A stretch of 64,000 nucleotides of DNA from Anaeramoeba ignava (Eukaryota; Metamonada; Anaeramoebidae). Shown here piece by piece: positions 47,482-59,665 of this stretch (position 1 is the stretch's first letter; every line of letters starts with the position of its first letter). The DNA is taken from contig JAPDFW010000057.1 in assembly GCA_028826165.1 (NCBI GenBank), positions 1 to 64,000 of the forward strand, written 5' to 3'. Under the pieces are notes generated by a model, which saw only the letters and a program-made list of their open reading frames with translations, searched no databases and was not told where the DNA came from. A program made the translations under genes and the position numbers.

Positions 47482-49323
47482 TCATTTTATTATTTTGGTG
47501 ATTTTGTTACAAATTCTTTTCAATCGATTTGATCTGAAACCAAAATATTTCCAACAATCTTTCAATTGAATTAAATCATTTAAATCAATATCATTTTGGT
47601 TGATTTTATCTGAATAAATAAACTGGAGAAGTAAAATAAAAGCTGAATGAGACAATCCACTAAGATCTGGTGCAATTCCGCTTGGATCATCAACAATAGT
47701 AAGCATTCCATAATAAAGTTCTGAACGAGCAGCCATCATAATTTTGTGGACTTGAATGAGTTGATTATCCAATTGGATCTTGAAATCAAATGGGGATTTT
47801 AAGTGAGAGATATTACTGTTAGTATTTTTGTTATTATTTTGAAGTAAAGACAAATAATCATTTGAAATGGAATCCAAATTGGGAGTAAACATTGATTTGT
47901 AAGATGATTCTCCAATTCCTGTATATATAAATTTTAGAAGATGAAAAACTTGTCGACGTTCTAGTGTAGATGCTTTTTGGTTGAGTTTGATTATATTTTC
48001 ATTTGTTTTGAGACGAGCATTGAGAATAGTTTTGTGAGCTCCAATACTTTGGTTTCGAAGACATGAAATGGTTGTATCACAAAGAACTTGATTTTTCAAG
48101 AAATGTGAGAGATCCTTTTCAAGATCTCCTTTTAGTTTTAAAACATATCCTGATTTTGTAAATTTATGCTTTTCTGTGAATCCTCCAAATAAAATGATTG
48201 AATCATGATATTTTTCAAAAAGAAATACTCTTCTTTTTTTTGGTTTGATATCTCCTAAAATGTCTACTTTTCTCCATTGATAATTTCGGAAATCAAATAT
48301 CCAAATGCAGTCTCCATGCCATATAGAATGGCCATATCCTCCAAAAAGATACATTTTATTATTATGAATAAATGTTCGATGACTTCTTCTTGGTTTTGGC
48401 CAAAGTGTTTCTGGATTTTTTTGGGTGATTTCTTCCCATTTTCCAGAACCTTATTTATATTTTGATTTATATTTTGATTTATATTTTGATTTATATTTTG
48501 AATTTAATTTTGATTTTAATTTATATTTTGATTTTAATTTTAATTTTAATTTTGATTTTGATTTTGATTTTAATTTTGATTTTGATTTTGATTTATATTT
48601 TAATTTTAAATTTAATTTTGATTTTAATTTTGATTTTGATTTTGATTTTAATTTTAATTTTAATTTTGATTTTGATTTTGATTTTAAATTCGTATTGAGT
48701 AATTATTTACCAAAATCATATCGATGAAAATCATTATTTTCAATAAAACTTAAACCACCAAATACAAAATAACTATCATTCCACACTTCCCCAGAATGGA
48801 GATACCTTTGTTCAGGGGTTTTTGGACTGGGTTGAATTAAAATCCACTTTTGTTGATGCAAATCATAACTAACAAATTTATTGGTTTGATAATAACCAGT
48901 TGAACCACCAAAATAAAGGATATTATCTCTATAAAGCCCTGTTGAATAGTGATATGATTCTGCATAGTCATCAAAATATCCATGCGAATTCCATTGATTC
49001 GATTGAAAATTGTATTCAAACAATCCCGACAAAACAGAAGAATTCTGAGACTTATATCCTCCGTAAAAAAACATACTATCATCGTGAAGAACAGAAAGCA
49101 CGCATGTACGAGTTTCAGGTTCTTTTTCTTGAACTGGAAGCTTTTGTTCCCATTCTAAATCTTCTAAATTAAATACATAAAAAGATTCACGTTCATTATT
49201 TTCATCTTTTCCTCCATATAAATAAATTTTCTTTTTGTAGGAAGCCCAAGCAAAACTTGCGCGGGGAGATGGTGTGTTCTTGTTTGATGGAATACGTTTC
49301 CATGTATAAACAGGCTGATCCAT
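47482..49323 (-). CDS. Kelch propeller - tandem BTB protein
   Basis: Two exons (49323-48711 and 48449-47482) give 526 residues. About six Kelch blades: KIYLYGGKDENNE, SMFFYGGYKSQN, ILYFGGSTGYYQ, SYFVFGGLSFIEN, KMYLFGGYGHSI and SIILFGGFTE. These are followed by the double BTB module seen in the RCC1 and WD40 proteins here: VLCDTTISCLRNQSIGAHK, then FDFKIQLDNQLIQVHKIM and ARSELYYGML. It is a likely CUL3-adaptor type by domain content. The gene is divergent from RIC1 with a 116-bp spacer. The single intron falls between blades and is filled with repeats. Confidence 0.9.
48450..48710 (-). repeat. Repeat-filled intron of the Kelch-BTB gene
   Basis: 261 nt, donor GTAAAT (minus strand from 48710), acceptor ATAAG. 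Filled with TTTTGAT/TTTTAAT/TTATATTTTGA words, G-free on the sense strand. Confidence 0.85.
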
Positions 49324-49439
49324 AAGAAATAAAAATCAAAAAATAATAATAAATAATAATAAATTAGAAAGTGAAAGAACAAATTTTTGATTTTTTTTAA
49401 TTTTTTGGGTTTTTCATTTTTTTCCTTTCTCTTCAATCT
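49324..49439. promoter_or_regulatory. 116-bp bidirectional spacer, Kelch-BTB / RIC1
   Basis: A T-rich/A-rich spacer between two divergent ATG codons. It must contain both promoters if they are not inside the genes. Confidence 0.4.
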
Positions 49440-52400
49440 ATGTTTGCTTTTGGAAAACCCAAACAGCATTTCTTTCCTTCAATCCAAAAAACAAAATGCA
49501 TATCAACAAATCAAAATCAAACATTTTCAATCATTTTAACCAAAACAACAGTGAATATACTAGATGCATTTAATACACAAAAATTATATCATTTTACATA
49601 TAACGATCAGCACGGATTTTTTAAAAAAATGTGCTGGGCAACAAATTCATTATTTATTATTTCAGTAAAGTGTTAATGGAAATTTATTTATCTATCTATT
49701 TATTTATTAATTAATTAAGAAATCAATTCACACATTCCTCAGACATCCAAAAATTATCTCATTTCTTATAGAATCCAGCAAGAGAAAACCCCTCAAATAC
49801 CAAAAGCAATCAATTCAAAAAATTCTTCTCAAATCAATATTCAAAAAATTTCAGAAATAGAAATCCCAAACACGAAAATTAAAAGGTAAATTTGACTTGA
49901 ATTTCGTTTTGATTCGAAAACAGATTTTTGGTTTTTGATTTTTGATTTTTGATTTTTGTTTCTCAGCATATTTGCGATTCCAGAAGTTGTTTTTGTTGGG
50001 ACTGGAAATGCCGAAATGATTTTTGTAGAAATCAAGTCCTTTCTGATAAGCAAATTCGCGATATTCGAAAGGATCAAAAAGGCATTTCCAGCGAATGATT
50101 TGGAACAAAATATCGATATTCGGCAAATTTATGTTTCTAAGTTTGTTAAAATGATGTGGGTTGTGCTAAAAAATGGGAATTGCTACCAAATCAGCAACAT
50201 TCCAATAAAAAAGGTTGAAAATTTCGAACAATTTAAAACGAAGAATTTGAGTTAAACCACTTATTCTTTTCTTTGTTAATATTGATAATCAAATCACTTA
50301 GGAGGGGTTTCCCGAATGGAATGAGCAAACAACTTCGATTCAGCTTATTCAAGAAAATGCCAGATGCATCAGTGTGAATATCAAGCATAAAATTCTTGCT
50401 GTGGGATTATTCAACAGCGAAGTGGAGCTATTTAACATTTTTCAAGTCATTAAAAGAAATCAATGTTTCAATAAATTTAATATGTTTTCAGATAAGGTCT
50501 CTAGCGCGGAGCTTGGGAGCGTTGAATCTGTGAGATTCTCCCAAGATATGAACTATGTTTGTGCTTCTTGGCAAAAAAGAGGACTTGCTGTATGGTCTGT
50601 TTTTGGTGCATGCACATTCTCCACATTGTCTTCTTGGAAACCTACCGAAGAAAATGAGCCCGTTTTTTCGGGTGCTAGATATTTTGATTGGACTTCTGGT
50701 GGGCTTTCCCTTCTGGTTCAAGAAAAATCACCACAAAGTAACAAAAGCAAATCTGATTCAAAATCCAAAAAAAGTGATTCAATTGAAAAAATACCGAATC
50801 AAAAGGATGATCCAAATCACGCTCATTCCAGCACAAAAAGCGCAGGAAAATTACTTCAATTTTTCTTTGTCAAACAATACGAATTCACAACAAAAGATCC
50901 GAACAAAAATGAACTCATCTTGCTTGGTTGGGATTTTTTGATCCTTTTCAAGCAATCACACAAAAACCCAAATATTGAAGATGAGCCGCAGCACAGCATC
51001 TCTGTATTCGATGATCTATTAAGAACACAGCGCAAGGAATTTCTTCCTTTGGAAATCCACTCAGGACAAAAAGAAAGGTTTTATTGGGAGCAAATACAAA
51101 TACCGCTTTCATACTCAATGGAAAATTTGCCAATCCGTTTTTTGCATTTTGATCCCAAACGGAAATTTCTTGTTGTTGCTGGCAAAAGAGGATTTGCGGT
51201 TTTGAGAACTAAAACAAGGAAATGGATCCTTTTTGGGAACCAATCACATGAAAGATCCATTTTGTGCCACGGGATCTTCTCTATGGGGAATGTTCTCGGG
51301 ATTTTGAACTGTGCAGAACACAGTTTTGATTATGAAATCATTTTTTTTCGGATAGACCAACTTGATCTTTCTCACGCAATTGGCAGACACAAACTAAACA
51401 CAACTCACGGATATCCAATTGATGTGAAATACCGGAACGGATTTCTGCTGATTTTGATGTCAAGCCAAATCCTTCAAATTTGCTCGCTTGCAATCGTTAC
51501 TGTAAAAGGATTTTTCTCAGTATCCAACAAAATACAACTGAAAATATTTACATCTTATCAGCTTGCTCGCGATTTACCTCGTGCCTTAAGTGCTGATTTC
51601 CTTTCGGTCGACTCCTCCTCTTTTGAAATTCCCGTTCAAGAGGATGATGTTGTCTGCTACCGTTTACACGAGAGAGAAAAACATCCTGTTTCCTTCCTAC
51701 TTCTGCAGATCAGAGACACACAAATTGTGGTTGATTTGGAGCTCGGTTTCCATTCTCCTGAGAAATACTATTTATTTCGCGAAGTCTCTTCAGAGAATCA
51801 CGCCCATTTTTTCCCTCGTTTATGGATTTATCGCAACTCTCAATTGCTTTCATTGCTTTCAAATTCACCAAGAAATATTCTTGATGCAATCAAAGTTGGA
51901 AGCAATCAAGTTTCCTTCCAAGAATTCCCCAAAGATTACTATCCATTATTACTTTCATCACGATCTGGGTTTGTTGTTGGCTCCAAACAAGAAATTATCT
52001 ATGACCATCAGCATCCCGACTTTCCTTTTTATACGCTATCAACCCAACTTTTTCCCTATAGTCACTTACTTTTCGAGTATTTTCTTGAGAACAACAACTT
52101 CCAAAATGCCATTGATTTATCCGACTATTTATTTCGCACTGATTTATTCGAAATTACTCTAGAATATTTACTCCATCGTGGTATCGATGTATCAAATTCA
52201 AAATGGAATTTAAATTCAAACTCACTATTAATTATTCTTTTCTTTTCTTTTCTTTTCTTTTCTTTTCTTTTCTTTTTGTAGCAAAATTCTTCATTTATCA
52301 ACGAAATTATTCAGTTGTTAAAAAGGTATCCACACTTTGCTCGTATTATTGTAAATTATATTCGGAAAGTTGATGTTTCCCTTTGGGATCGTGTATTTTC

Positions 52401-54228
52401 TAATGCAGGAAATCCTATCGATTTATTTTTATATTCTTTAAATAAAAATGACTTTCATACATGTTTAGCTTATTTACGAGTTATTGAAGTTTTTTCAAGT
52501 CAATTCGATGCACGACAAATGGCACTTAAATTGTTGAAAAGTGTATTGCAGTTGAATAAGCTTTCATTAGTTTATTATGTTGTTCGGTTTTTTCTTCAGC
52601 AAATCAGTTGTTTATCTTTAGAAAAAGAAAAAGAAAAAGAAAAAATACTTCGTTTATTGAATTTTAATGATGAAGAAGATATTGAAAGAGTATTTAATGT
52701 TGAAGATCTATTAATTATTGAAGATTTTAATAAAGAAAACATTTTCCAAATTTCAATTCCACAAAAACTCATTTTCAATCAAAATCAAATTGAAAATAAT
52801 ATAAATGAATTTGAAAATGAAAATGAAAATGAAAATCAAAATATAAATGAAAATCAAAATCAAAATCAAAATCAAAATCAAAATCAAAATCAAAATCAAA
52901 ATCAAAATCAAAATATAAATCAAAATCAAAATCAAAATATAAATCAAAATCAAAATGAAAATCAAAATGTAAATCAAAATATAAATCAAAATCAAATTCA
53001 AATTCAAAATCAAAATCAAAATCAAAATACAAATCAAAATCAAAATCAAAATCAAAATCAAAATCAAAATCAAAATCAAAATCAAAATCAAAATATAAAT
53101 CAAAATTAAATCAAAATGTAAATCAAAATATAAATCAAAATCAAAATATAAATCAAATTCAAAATCAAAATCAAAATCAAAATCAAAATATAAATCAAAA
53201 TATAAATAAAAATGAATTTGAAAATGAAAATCAAATTCAAAATCAAATTCAAAATCAAATTCAAAATCAAATTCAAAATATAAATCAAAATCAAAATCAA
53301 AATATAAATCAAAATCAAAATCAAAATACAAATCAAAATATAAATCAAAATATAAATCAAAATAAAATAAATGAAAATCAAGATCAAAATCAAAATCAAA
53401 ATCAAAATCAAATTCAGAATCAAAATCAAATTCAAAATCAAAATCAAATTCAAATTCAAAATCAAAATCAAATTCAAAATCAAAATGAAATTCTTCTTCA
53501 AAAACAATTTGATTTTATGATAAATTTCCATGCAAGCAATCTATTAATTAACAGCCAAATTCGTGTTTTACTTCGCTTCTCATTAGCTGGAAATTTTGAT
53601 CTTGAAAAATTTATTTCAACAGAATCAAAAAAATTAAATTTATTTCAAGATAAAAAACATTCATTTGAAAATATCATATTGCAATTCGAGCTTCTTTTCA
53701 ACAGAAATTATAATTACTTGAAACTTGAAAAAGATTACAATCTCAAAAATATATCAACTGAACAAAACCAAAACACAGAAGTTATTGAAGTTTTACCAAG
53801 TACTTTTGTTGGGAATACTTTCTTAATTAATATTTCAGAAAAAAATGCAATTGTTCCTGATAATATGCTTAATACTTTTGTTGAAAAACGCAAAATTTTT
53901 CTTGAAAAAGAAATCCAAGAACAAGAAAAAGAAGCTCAACTACTTCTTGAATTAATGATAAATGCAAATTGTTATGATTATGCTATTTCACTTTCAGTTT
54001 TGCTTAAAGATTCCTCAACTTTAATCTTGATTTCAAAAAATTCATCACTTATCCAAAAGTATTCTAATATGTTTAATACACATCAAAAGTAAATTTTTTC
54101 TATAAAGAAATTGAATCCAATTTTTTAATCTTTAATTTTTTAATCTTTAATTTTTTAATCTTTAATTTTTTAGTCAAAGTTTACGCAGTTTTTGGGGAGA
54201 TTTAGAACAAAAAATCAAAATAGATTAA
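49440..54228 (+). CDS. RIC1: RIC1, subunit of the Rab6 exchange factor (one frame break)
   Basis: Exons inferred: 49440-49664, 49779-49885, 49967-50213, 50302-52188, 52282-54088 and 54174-54228, with phases agreeing. The N-terminal WD-like part has [20 protein letters not shown] and [20 protein letters not shown], then [10 protein letters not shown]. The C-terminal helical part has [16 protein letters not shown] and LAYLRVIEV, matching the conserved RIC1 region. RIC1 with RGP1 activates Rab6 at the Golgi. Exon 5 contains a ~240-residue Asn/Gln insert from (CAAAAT)n. Inside it, at ~53105, one A is missing (AATTAAATC for AATATAAATC), which gives a stop at 53107-53109. The rest of the exon is open in the next frame. 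This may be a true mutation or a repeat-tract error; the second seems likelier because both sides look conserved. Confidence 0.85.
52778..53510 (+). repeat. Coding (CAAAAT)n tract in RIC1
   Basis: About 730 bp of CAAAAT with ATAAAT/GAAAAT variants, read as Asn-Gln/Asn-Ile-Asn-Gln. It replaces part of the helical C-terminal domain and contains the single-base frame break. Confidence 0.85.
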
Positions 54229-54311
54229 TTACTCTTTTTTTGAGGAAATTGGATAATAAAAAAAACCAAATTTTAATACTTTTTTTTGAATTCATTTTTT
54301 TCCATTTACTT

Positions 54312-54343
<32 letters not shown>

Positions 54344-54345
54344 TT

Positions 54346-56797
54346 ATGGAAGAAAAACAAAGTTCTCCGTTATCATTTGAAATTCAAGCAAAATTTGGAA
54401 AAGCAAGAGCTTCAATTCTTCAACTTCCTCACTTTAGAAATGAAACACCAATGTTTATGCCAGTTGCAACAAAAGGTTCAATGAAAGGTATTAAGAAAAA
54501 ACTTTTTTTTTAAATAAAATTTCCCAAGCAAAGAAAATAAAAAGGGAAATTAATAACGAAATTTTATTAATAGGACTTACTTCAAAACAACTTATTGATG
54601 CTAAATGCCAGACAATTCTTGGAAATACTTATCATTTATCAATAAATCCAGGAACAGAAATTTTAGATATTAATCAAGGAATTCATTCTTTTATGAATTA
54701 TCCAAGAAGTATGCTAACAGATAGGTAAGATTATAACAATCAAAATCAAAATCAAAATCAAAATCAAAATTGAAAATTTGAAACTAAAATTCAAAATTGG
54801 AAATTAAGAATTGAAAATTAAAATGAAATTAAAATTGGAAATAAAAATTGGAAATTAAAATTTGAAACAAAAATTTAAAATTCAAAATCCAAAATTCAAA
54901 ATTAAAAATTGGGAATTAAAAATTAAAAATTAAAAATTAAAAATTCAAAATCCAAAATTGAAAATTGGGAATTAAAAATTGAAAATTGAAAATTGAAAAT
55001 TAAAAATTGAAAATTAAAAATTGAAAATTGAAAATTGAAAATTGAAAATTGAAAATTGAAAATTCAAAATGAAAATCAAATTAAAAATTAAAAATCGGAA
55101 ATTAAAAACTAAATTTGCGAAAACTTTTTTATTATTTTTTAAGTGGAGGTTTTCAAATGGTTTCTTTGATTAAACTTTCTGAAGTAACTGAACAAGGAGT
55201 AAAATTTTTATCGATTAAAGATAACAGTGAAATAATGTTAACACCAGAAAAATCAATTGAAATCCAAAATTCAATTGGAGCTGATATAATGATGCAATTA
55301 GATGATGTTGTAGATGTTTCTATTTCAGGTCCTCGTTCTGAAGAAGCTATGTTTCGATCAATAAGATGGCTAGATAGATGTATTAAAGCTCATAAAAGAC
55401 CAACAGAACAATGTTTATTCGGCATTATCCAAGGTGGATTGAATACTGAATTAAGAACTATATGTTGTAATGAGATGGTTAAAAGAAATCTTCCTGGATA
55501 TGCTATTGGTGGATTATCTGGTGGTGAATCAAAAGATGATTTTTGGAAAATTATTAATTTATGCACAGATCTTCTTCCAGAAAATAAACCTGTATTGTTT
55601 TCAAAAATCAAATTCAAATATCAAATTCATAATCAAATTTATAATCAAATTTAAAATATCAAATTTAAAATCAAAATCAAAATCAAAATTAAAATCAAAA
55701 TCAAAATCAAAATTAAAATCAAAATCAAAATCAAAATCAAAATCAAAATCAAAATCAAAATCAAAATCAAAATCAAAATCAAAAATTCAAAATCAAAATC
55801 AAAATAAAATTCAAAATCAAAATCAAAATCAAAATCAAAATCAAAATCAAAATCAAAATCAAAATCAAAATCAAAATCAAAATCAAAATCAAAATCAAAA
55901 TCAAAATCAAAATCAAAATCAAAATCAAAATCAAAATCAAAATCAAAATCAAAATCAAAATCAAAATCAAAATCAAAATCAAAATCAAAATCAAAATTAA
56001 AATCAAAATCAAAATCAAAATCAAAATCAAAATCAAAATCAAAATCAAAATCAAAATCAAAATCAAAATTCAAAATCAAAATCAAAATAAAATTCAAAAT
56101 CAAAATCAAAATCAAAATCAAAATCAAAATCAAAATCAAAATCAAAATCAAAATCAAAATCAAAATCAAAATCAAAATCAAAATCAAATTCAAAATCAAA
56201 ATCAAAATCAAAATCAAAATCAAAATCAAAATCAAAATCAAAATCAAAATCAAAATCAAAATCAAAATAAAATTCAAAATCAAAATCAAAATAAAATTCA
56301 AAATCAAAATCAAAATCCAAAAGAGATATAGCATGGGAATAGGATTCCCAACAGATCTTGTTGTTTGTTGTGCTTTAGGTTGTGATTGTTTTGATTGTGT
56401 TTATCCAACAAGAACTGCAAGATTTGGTAATGCACTTGTCCGAAAAGGAGGAACAATCAAACTAAAATCACCAAAATTTGCAAATGATTTCCGACCAATT
56501 GAAGAGGATTGCGATTGTTTCACTTGCCAAAATTATACACGAGCAGCTTTGCATACTCTTGTAACAAAGGAAACGATTGGCTCACACTTACTATCTTTGC
56601 ATAATATCCGTTTCCAAATGAGGTTAATGGAAGATATTCGTAAATCAATTAAATATCAAACTTTCGATTTGTTTGTTAAAAACTTTATGAAAGAACAATT
56701 CTCTGAAGCAAAAAATGAAAAAACAATATATCCTCAATGGATTATTGATTCTCTCTCTTCTCAATCAATATATCTTAATGAAAAAATAGATAAATAA
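54346..56797 (+). CDS. QTRT1: Queuine tRNA-ribosyltransferase, catalytic subunit
   Basis: Four exons (54346-54487, 54574-54724, 55144-55591, 56324-56797) give 404 residues, the normal eukaryotic length. Marks: [29 protein letters not shown] (general-acid Asp, the following Ser codon split by intron 2), [32 protein letters not shown] and [18 protein letters not shown] (nucleophilic Asp). The zinc site is DCDCFTC followed by HTL. The enzyme swaps guanine-34 for queuine in tRNAs with GUN anticodons; the usual partner is QTRT2, not seen here. Introns 2 and 3 are simple repeats. All catalytic residues are present. Confidence 0.95.
54725..55143 (+). repeat. Repeat-rich intron 2 of QTRT1
   Basis: 419 nt, donor GTAAGA, acceptor TTTTTTAAG. 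The inside is AAAATTGAAAATTG / AAAATTC words. Confidence 0.8.
55592..56323 (+). repeat. (CAAAAT)n intron 3 of QTRT1
   Basis: A 732-nt intron, donor GTATTG, acceptor CCAAAAG. About 650 bp is nearly pure CAAAAT hexanucleotide (about 100 copies), the same word that is coding in RIC1 2 kb upstream. Long open frames on both strands here are artefacts of the repeat. Confidence 0.92.
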
Positions 56798-56889
56798 ACT
56801 AAAAAATACAAACAATACTTCAACTTTTTTTTTCTTCAACTTTTTTTTTTTTTTTAAAATCTTTTTCATTTTTTTTTTTGTTTTTAAAA

Positions 56890-58245
56890 ATGAGCGGAAT
56901 TGTTGCAGCTTTATGCGTTTCATTTTGTTTTATGCTTGCAGGATTTATTTGGTTAGGAGTTGATCAAGCATATCTCTCACATTTTAAAAAAACCGATTGT
57001 AAGGTTGTTGATAAATATCTTGATGTATCAAATAAAATTCTTTTTTCTTTTTGCTTTTTTATTTTTTTTGTTTTATTTTTTTGGAGAGAAAAAAAGAGTA
57101 AAAAAAATTAATCTTTTTATTTTACTTTAAATTTGAATTCCGAATTATAACAATAACAATGATAATGATAATAAAAGTATATTGTTTTTCAAAGTAGCAC
57201 TACTAATTGCACTGGTTATGATACATTGAATTATCAATCCAACTTCCAAGTAACTTACAAAGTAGATGGAACGAATTATGAAGAATTATCTTGTTATTTT
57301 GGGCAAGAGTGCAGAGTTTCAAAAGGAAAATCTTGCAAAGTATTTAATGAAAAAAATTTTTTGTGATGGATTTAATTGGAGATGCTAATATTTATGAATC
57401 TTTTTAATAGGTAAAAAGGTGTACTGGAATTCGAAAAAATGGTGTTTGTCGAAAGTATATTAGTTTAAAAAAGGATTTTTATGAGAAATATGATTCAAAC
57501 ATAACATATGATTGTTGGTACTGGAAAGATGATCCAAGATTTTCTACACTTCGATTACCTCGACCAAGTTATGCTTGGAGTTTATTTTTCTGGATTCCTG
57601 CTGCACTTATTTGCTTTCCGTTTATTTTTGCTGGGATATCTTCTGCTGTTGGTGGTTGTTCTTGTTCAAAAAAATGTAACTATTCCAAACAAACTATTTA
57701 CAATATTTTCATTGATTTCAATTTATTCCAATTTATTCCACATTTATTTTAATTTATTTTACATTTATTTCAATTTATTCCAATTTATTTTAATTTATTT
57801 CAATTTATTCCACATTTATTTTAAATCAGCTCATAGATATGATTATCGGCCAAGAACATATAATCCACCACCACCAAAAACAAATGTCGAAGAACCCAAA
57901 AGTATAACACTTTCACCAACTCTAGATCCACCTCCTCCAAAAGATTTATCAAGATCATCGGATTCACTTTCTTCGGATATCCAACAAGAAATTAAAGCTT
58001 ATGAAGATCGAGTTAAAAAAGAACAAGCAGCAATGGGTGCAACTAAACAAGATGAAATTCAAATGACAGACCAAAAAGATATACAAATTAATTATGATTT
58101 TAGTCCACAAGACAACTACTCTTATGATCCTAATCAACAAAACGATTACTCAAATCAACCTGGTCCTATAAATTATAATATCGGAAATGATTCTGGTCCA
58201 ATTGATTTTGATCCAAATTCAAACCAAGGAAATCAAGAATTTTAA
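56890..58245 (+). CDS. Two-span membrane protein with Cys-rich loop, unknown
   Basis: Exons inferred: 56890-57024, 57178-57339, 57411-57675 and 57830-58245. First membrane span near the N-terminus (IVAALCVSFCFMLAGFIWLG). Then a ~130-residue loop with about eight Cys (TNCTGYDTL, ELSCYFGQECRVSKGKSC, RCTGIRKNGVC, TYDCWYW). A second span follows (WSLFFWIPAALICFPFIFAG). Then a cytoplasmic-type tail with PPPP stretches, charged segments and an Asn/Gln/Asp-rich end. I do not recognise the family. The layout suggests a small disulfide-bonded surface or endomembrane protein with a Pro-rich adaptor-binding tail. Exon 2's acceptor (AAAAG at 57177) is the only choice found that keeps the frame. Confidence 0.6.
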
Positions 58246-58581
58246 TCTAACAATATCATTTATTATTTTGTTTTTTCTTTTTATCTTTTTATCTTTTTAT
58301 CTTTTTATCTTTTTATCAACTTTTTATCAAATTTTTTTTGGAATTATGAAACTCAAGTTATTTAGGATTTTACACAAATTTATTTTGGTTGAAAAACAAA
58401 AAACAAAAAACAAAACAAAACAAATTCTTCATTCTTCAAAAAGGAAAATCTTTTATTTTATTTTTGTTTTTGTTTTTTCAAAAATTTTTAAATTTGCAAA
58501 AGAACTAAAATTTTTCCAAAAAAATCAATTCAAAAGAAAAAAAAAAAAGTTGATTGGAAATGGAACGAAATCTATATATTA
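58246..58581. other. Convergent intergenic region, no gene seen
   Basis: AT-rich, with a TCTTTTTA run at ~58278-58310. It lies between two converging genes. Nothing else recognised. Confidence 0.45.
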
Positions 58582-59361
58582 TTAATTTGTATTTTCGTTT
58601 TCATTTTCATTTTGATTATTTTGATTTTTATTTTGATTTTCATTTTGATCTTCATTTTGATTTTGATCAAAAAAATCTGAAGTTTTTCTTTTTTTTGTTA
58701 GTTTTGATTTGGGGGTTTTCTTTTGTTTTTGATGTAAGATTTTCATTAAATTAGCAAATCTTGATTGTCTAAATTATAATTAAAATTATAATTAAAATTA
58801 AAATTAAAATTAAAATTAAAATTAAAATTAAAATTAAAATTATAATTAAAATTTATAATTAAAATTAAAATTAAAATTAAAATTTAAAATTATAATTAAA
58901 ATTAAAATTAAAATGTTTGAGATCTTTTTTTATAAAATTAGATTGCTTTGTTGTAATTTAATTAAGAATCAATTATAAACAAATTTTGATTATTTTTTTG
59001 ATTCTTTTTGTTTTTGTTATTTTTTTAATTTTAATTTTGTTTTTGTTTTTAGTTCAAACCTTTGATTTTTTTGGTGTAATAGCTTTTCAATCGGATTCAG
59101 AAATTGACTTGTAGGACTTTGATAAACTCTATTAATTTTATAAAGGTTTTTTTTGTGTAAAAAACAAAAACAAAAAACAAAAAACAAAAATATAAAAATT
59201 TTTTGTGTAAATTTGTCTGTTGATCACAAAACAATTTTATTAAGTGTAAACTTTTTTTTTCCTTACATATTATTTGTTTGAAACTTTTCTTTTTGTGAAT
59301 TGGTAGATGGAATTGAAATTGGATTAGTTTGTTGAGATTGAACTCGGAAATTGTTTAACAT
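58582..59361 (-). CDS. Small basic protein with Asn/Gln/Glu tail, unknown
   Basis: Three short exons (59361-59285, 59128-59060, 58768-58582) join in frame to 110 residues; each is too short to stand out alone. The protein starts MLNNFRVQSQQTNPI. The centre has SQFLNPIEKLLHQKNQ and RFANLMKILHQK (possibly a short helical pair). A basic patch (KTPKSKLTKKRKTSDFF) could be a nuclear signal. It ends in a Gln/Asn/Glu run. No family recognised. Support comes from correct splice signals and phases and from non-repetitive sequence across junctions. Confidence 0.5.
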
Positions 59362-59665
59362 TTTAATTACTAACAAAATTAATTTTGATAAAAAAAAAAC
59401 GAAATAAAAACGTAATTTAAAAATAAATTGTAAAAAGATTTAAAAAGAAAAAATTTTAAAAATGATAAAAAAAAAATGATTTTTATTTTCCAAAAATTGA
59501 TCTCTTTTAACTGGAAAATTTGGAAATAAAAAATTGTTATTATGATATTGTTTTATTTAAACAAAAACAAAAACAAAAACAAAACAAAAACAAAAACAAA
59601 AACAAAAAATAAATTTTTTTTTTTTTTGATTTTTTCCTTTTTCATTTTTTTTCTTTTTCATTTTG

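Noticed and set aside
52189-52281. In-frame extension of RIC1 through a Phe/Leu-rich stretch
   Set aside because: This is an intron. Donor GTATCA and a CTTTT-rich tract ending in TTTTTGTAG join conserved sequence on both sides.
55651-56334. Long minus-strand frames of Ile-Leu or Asp-Phe repeats
   Set aside because: They read the (CAAAAT)n intron of QTRT1 backwards. Pure hexamer has few stops in several frames.
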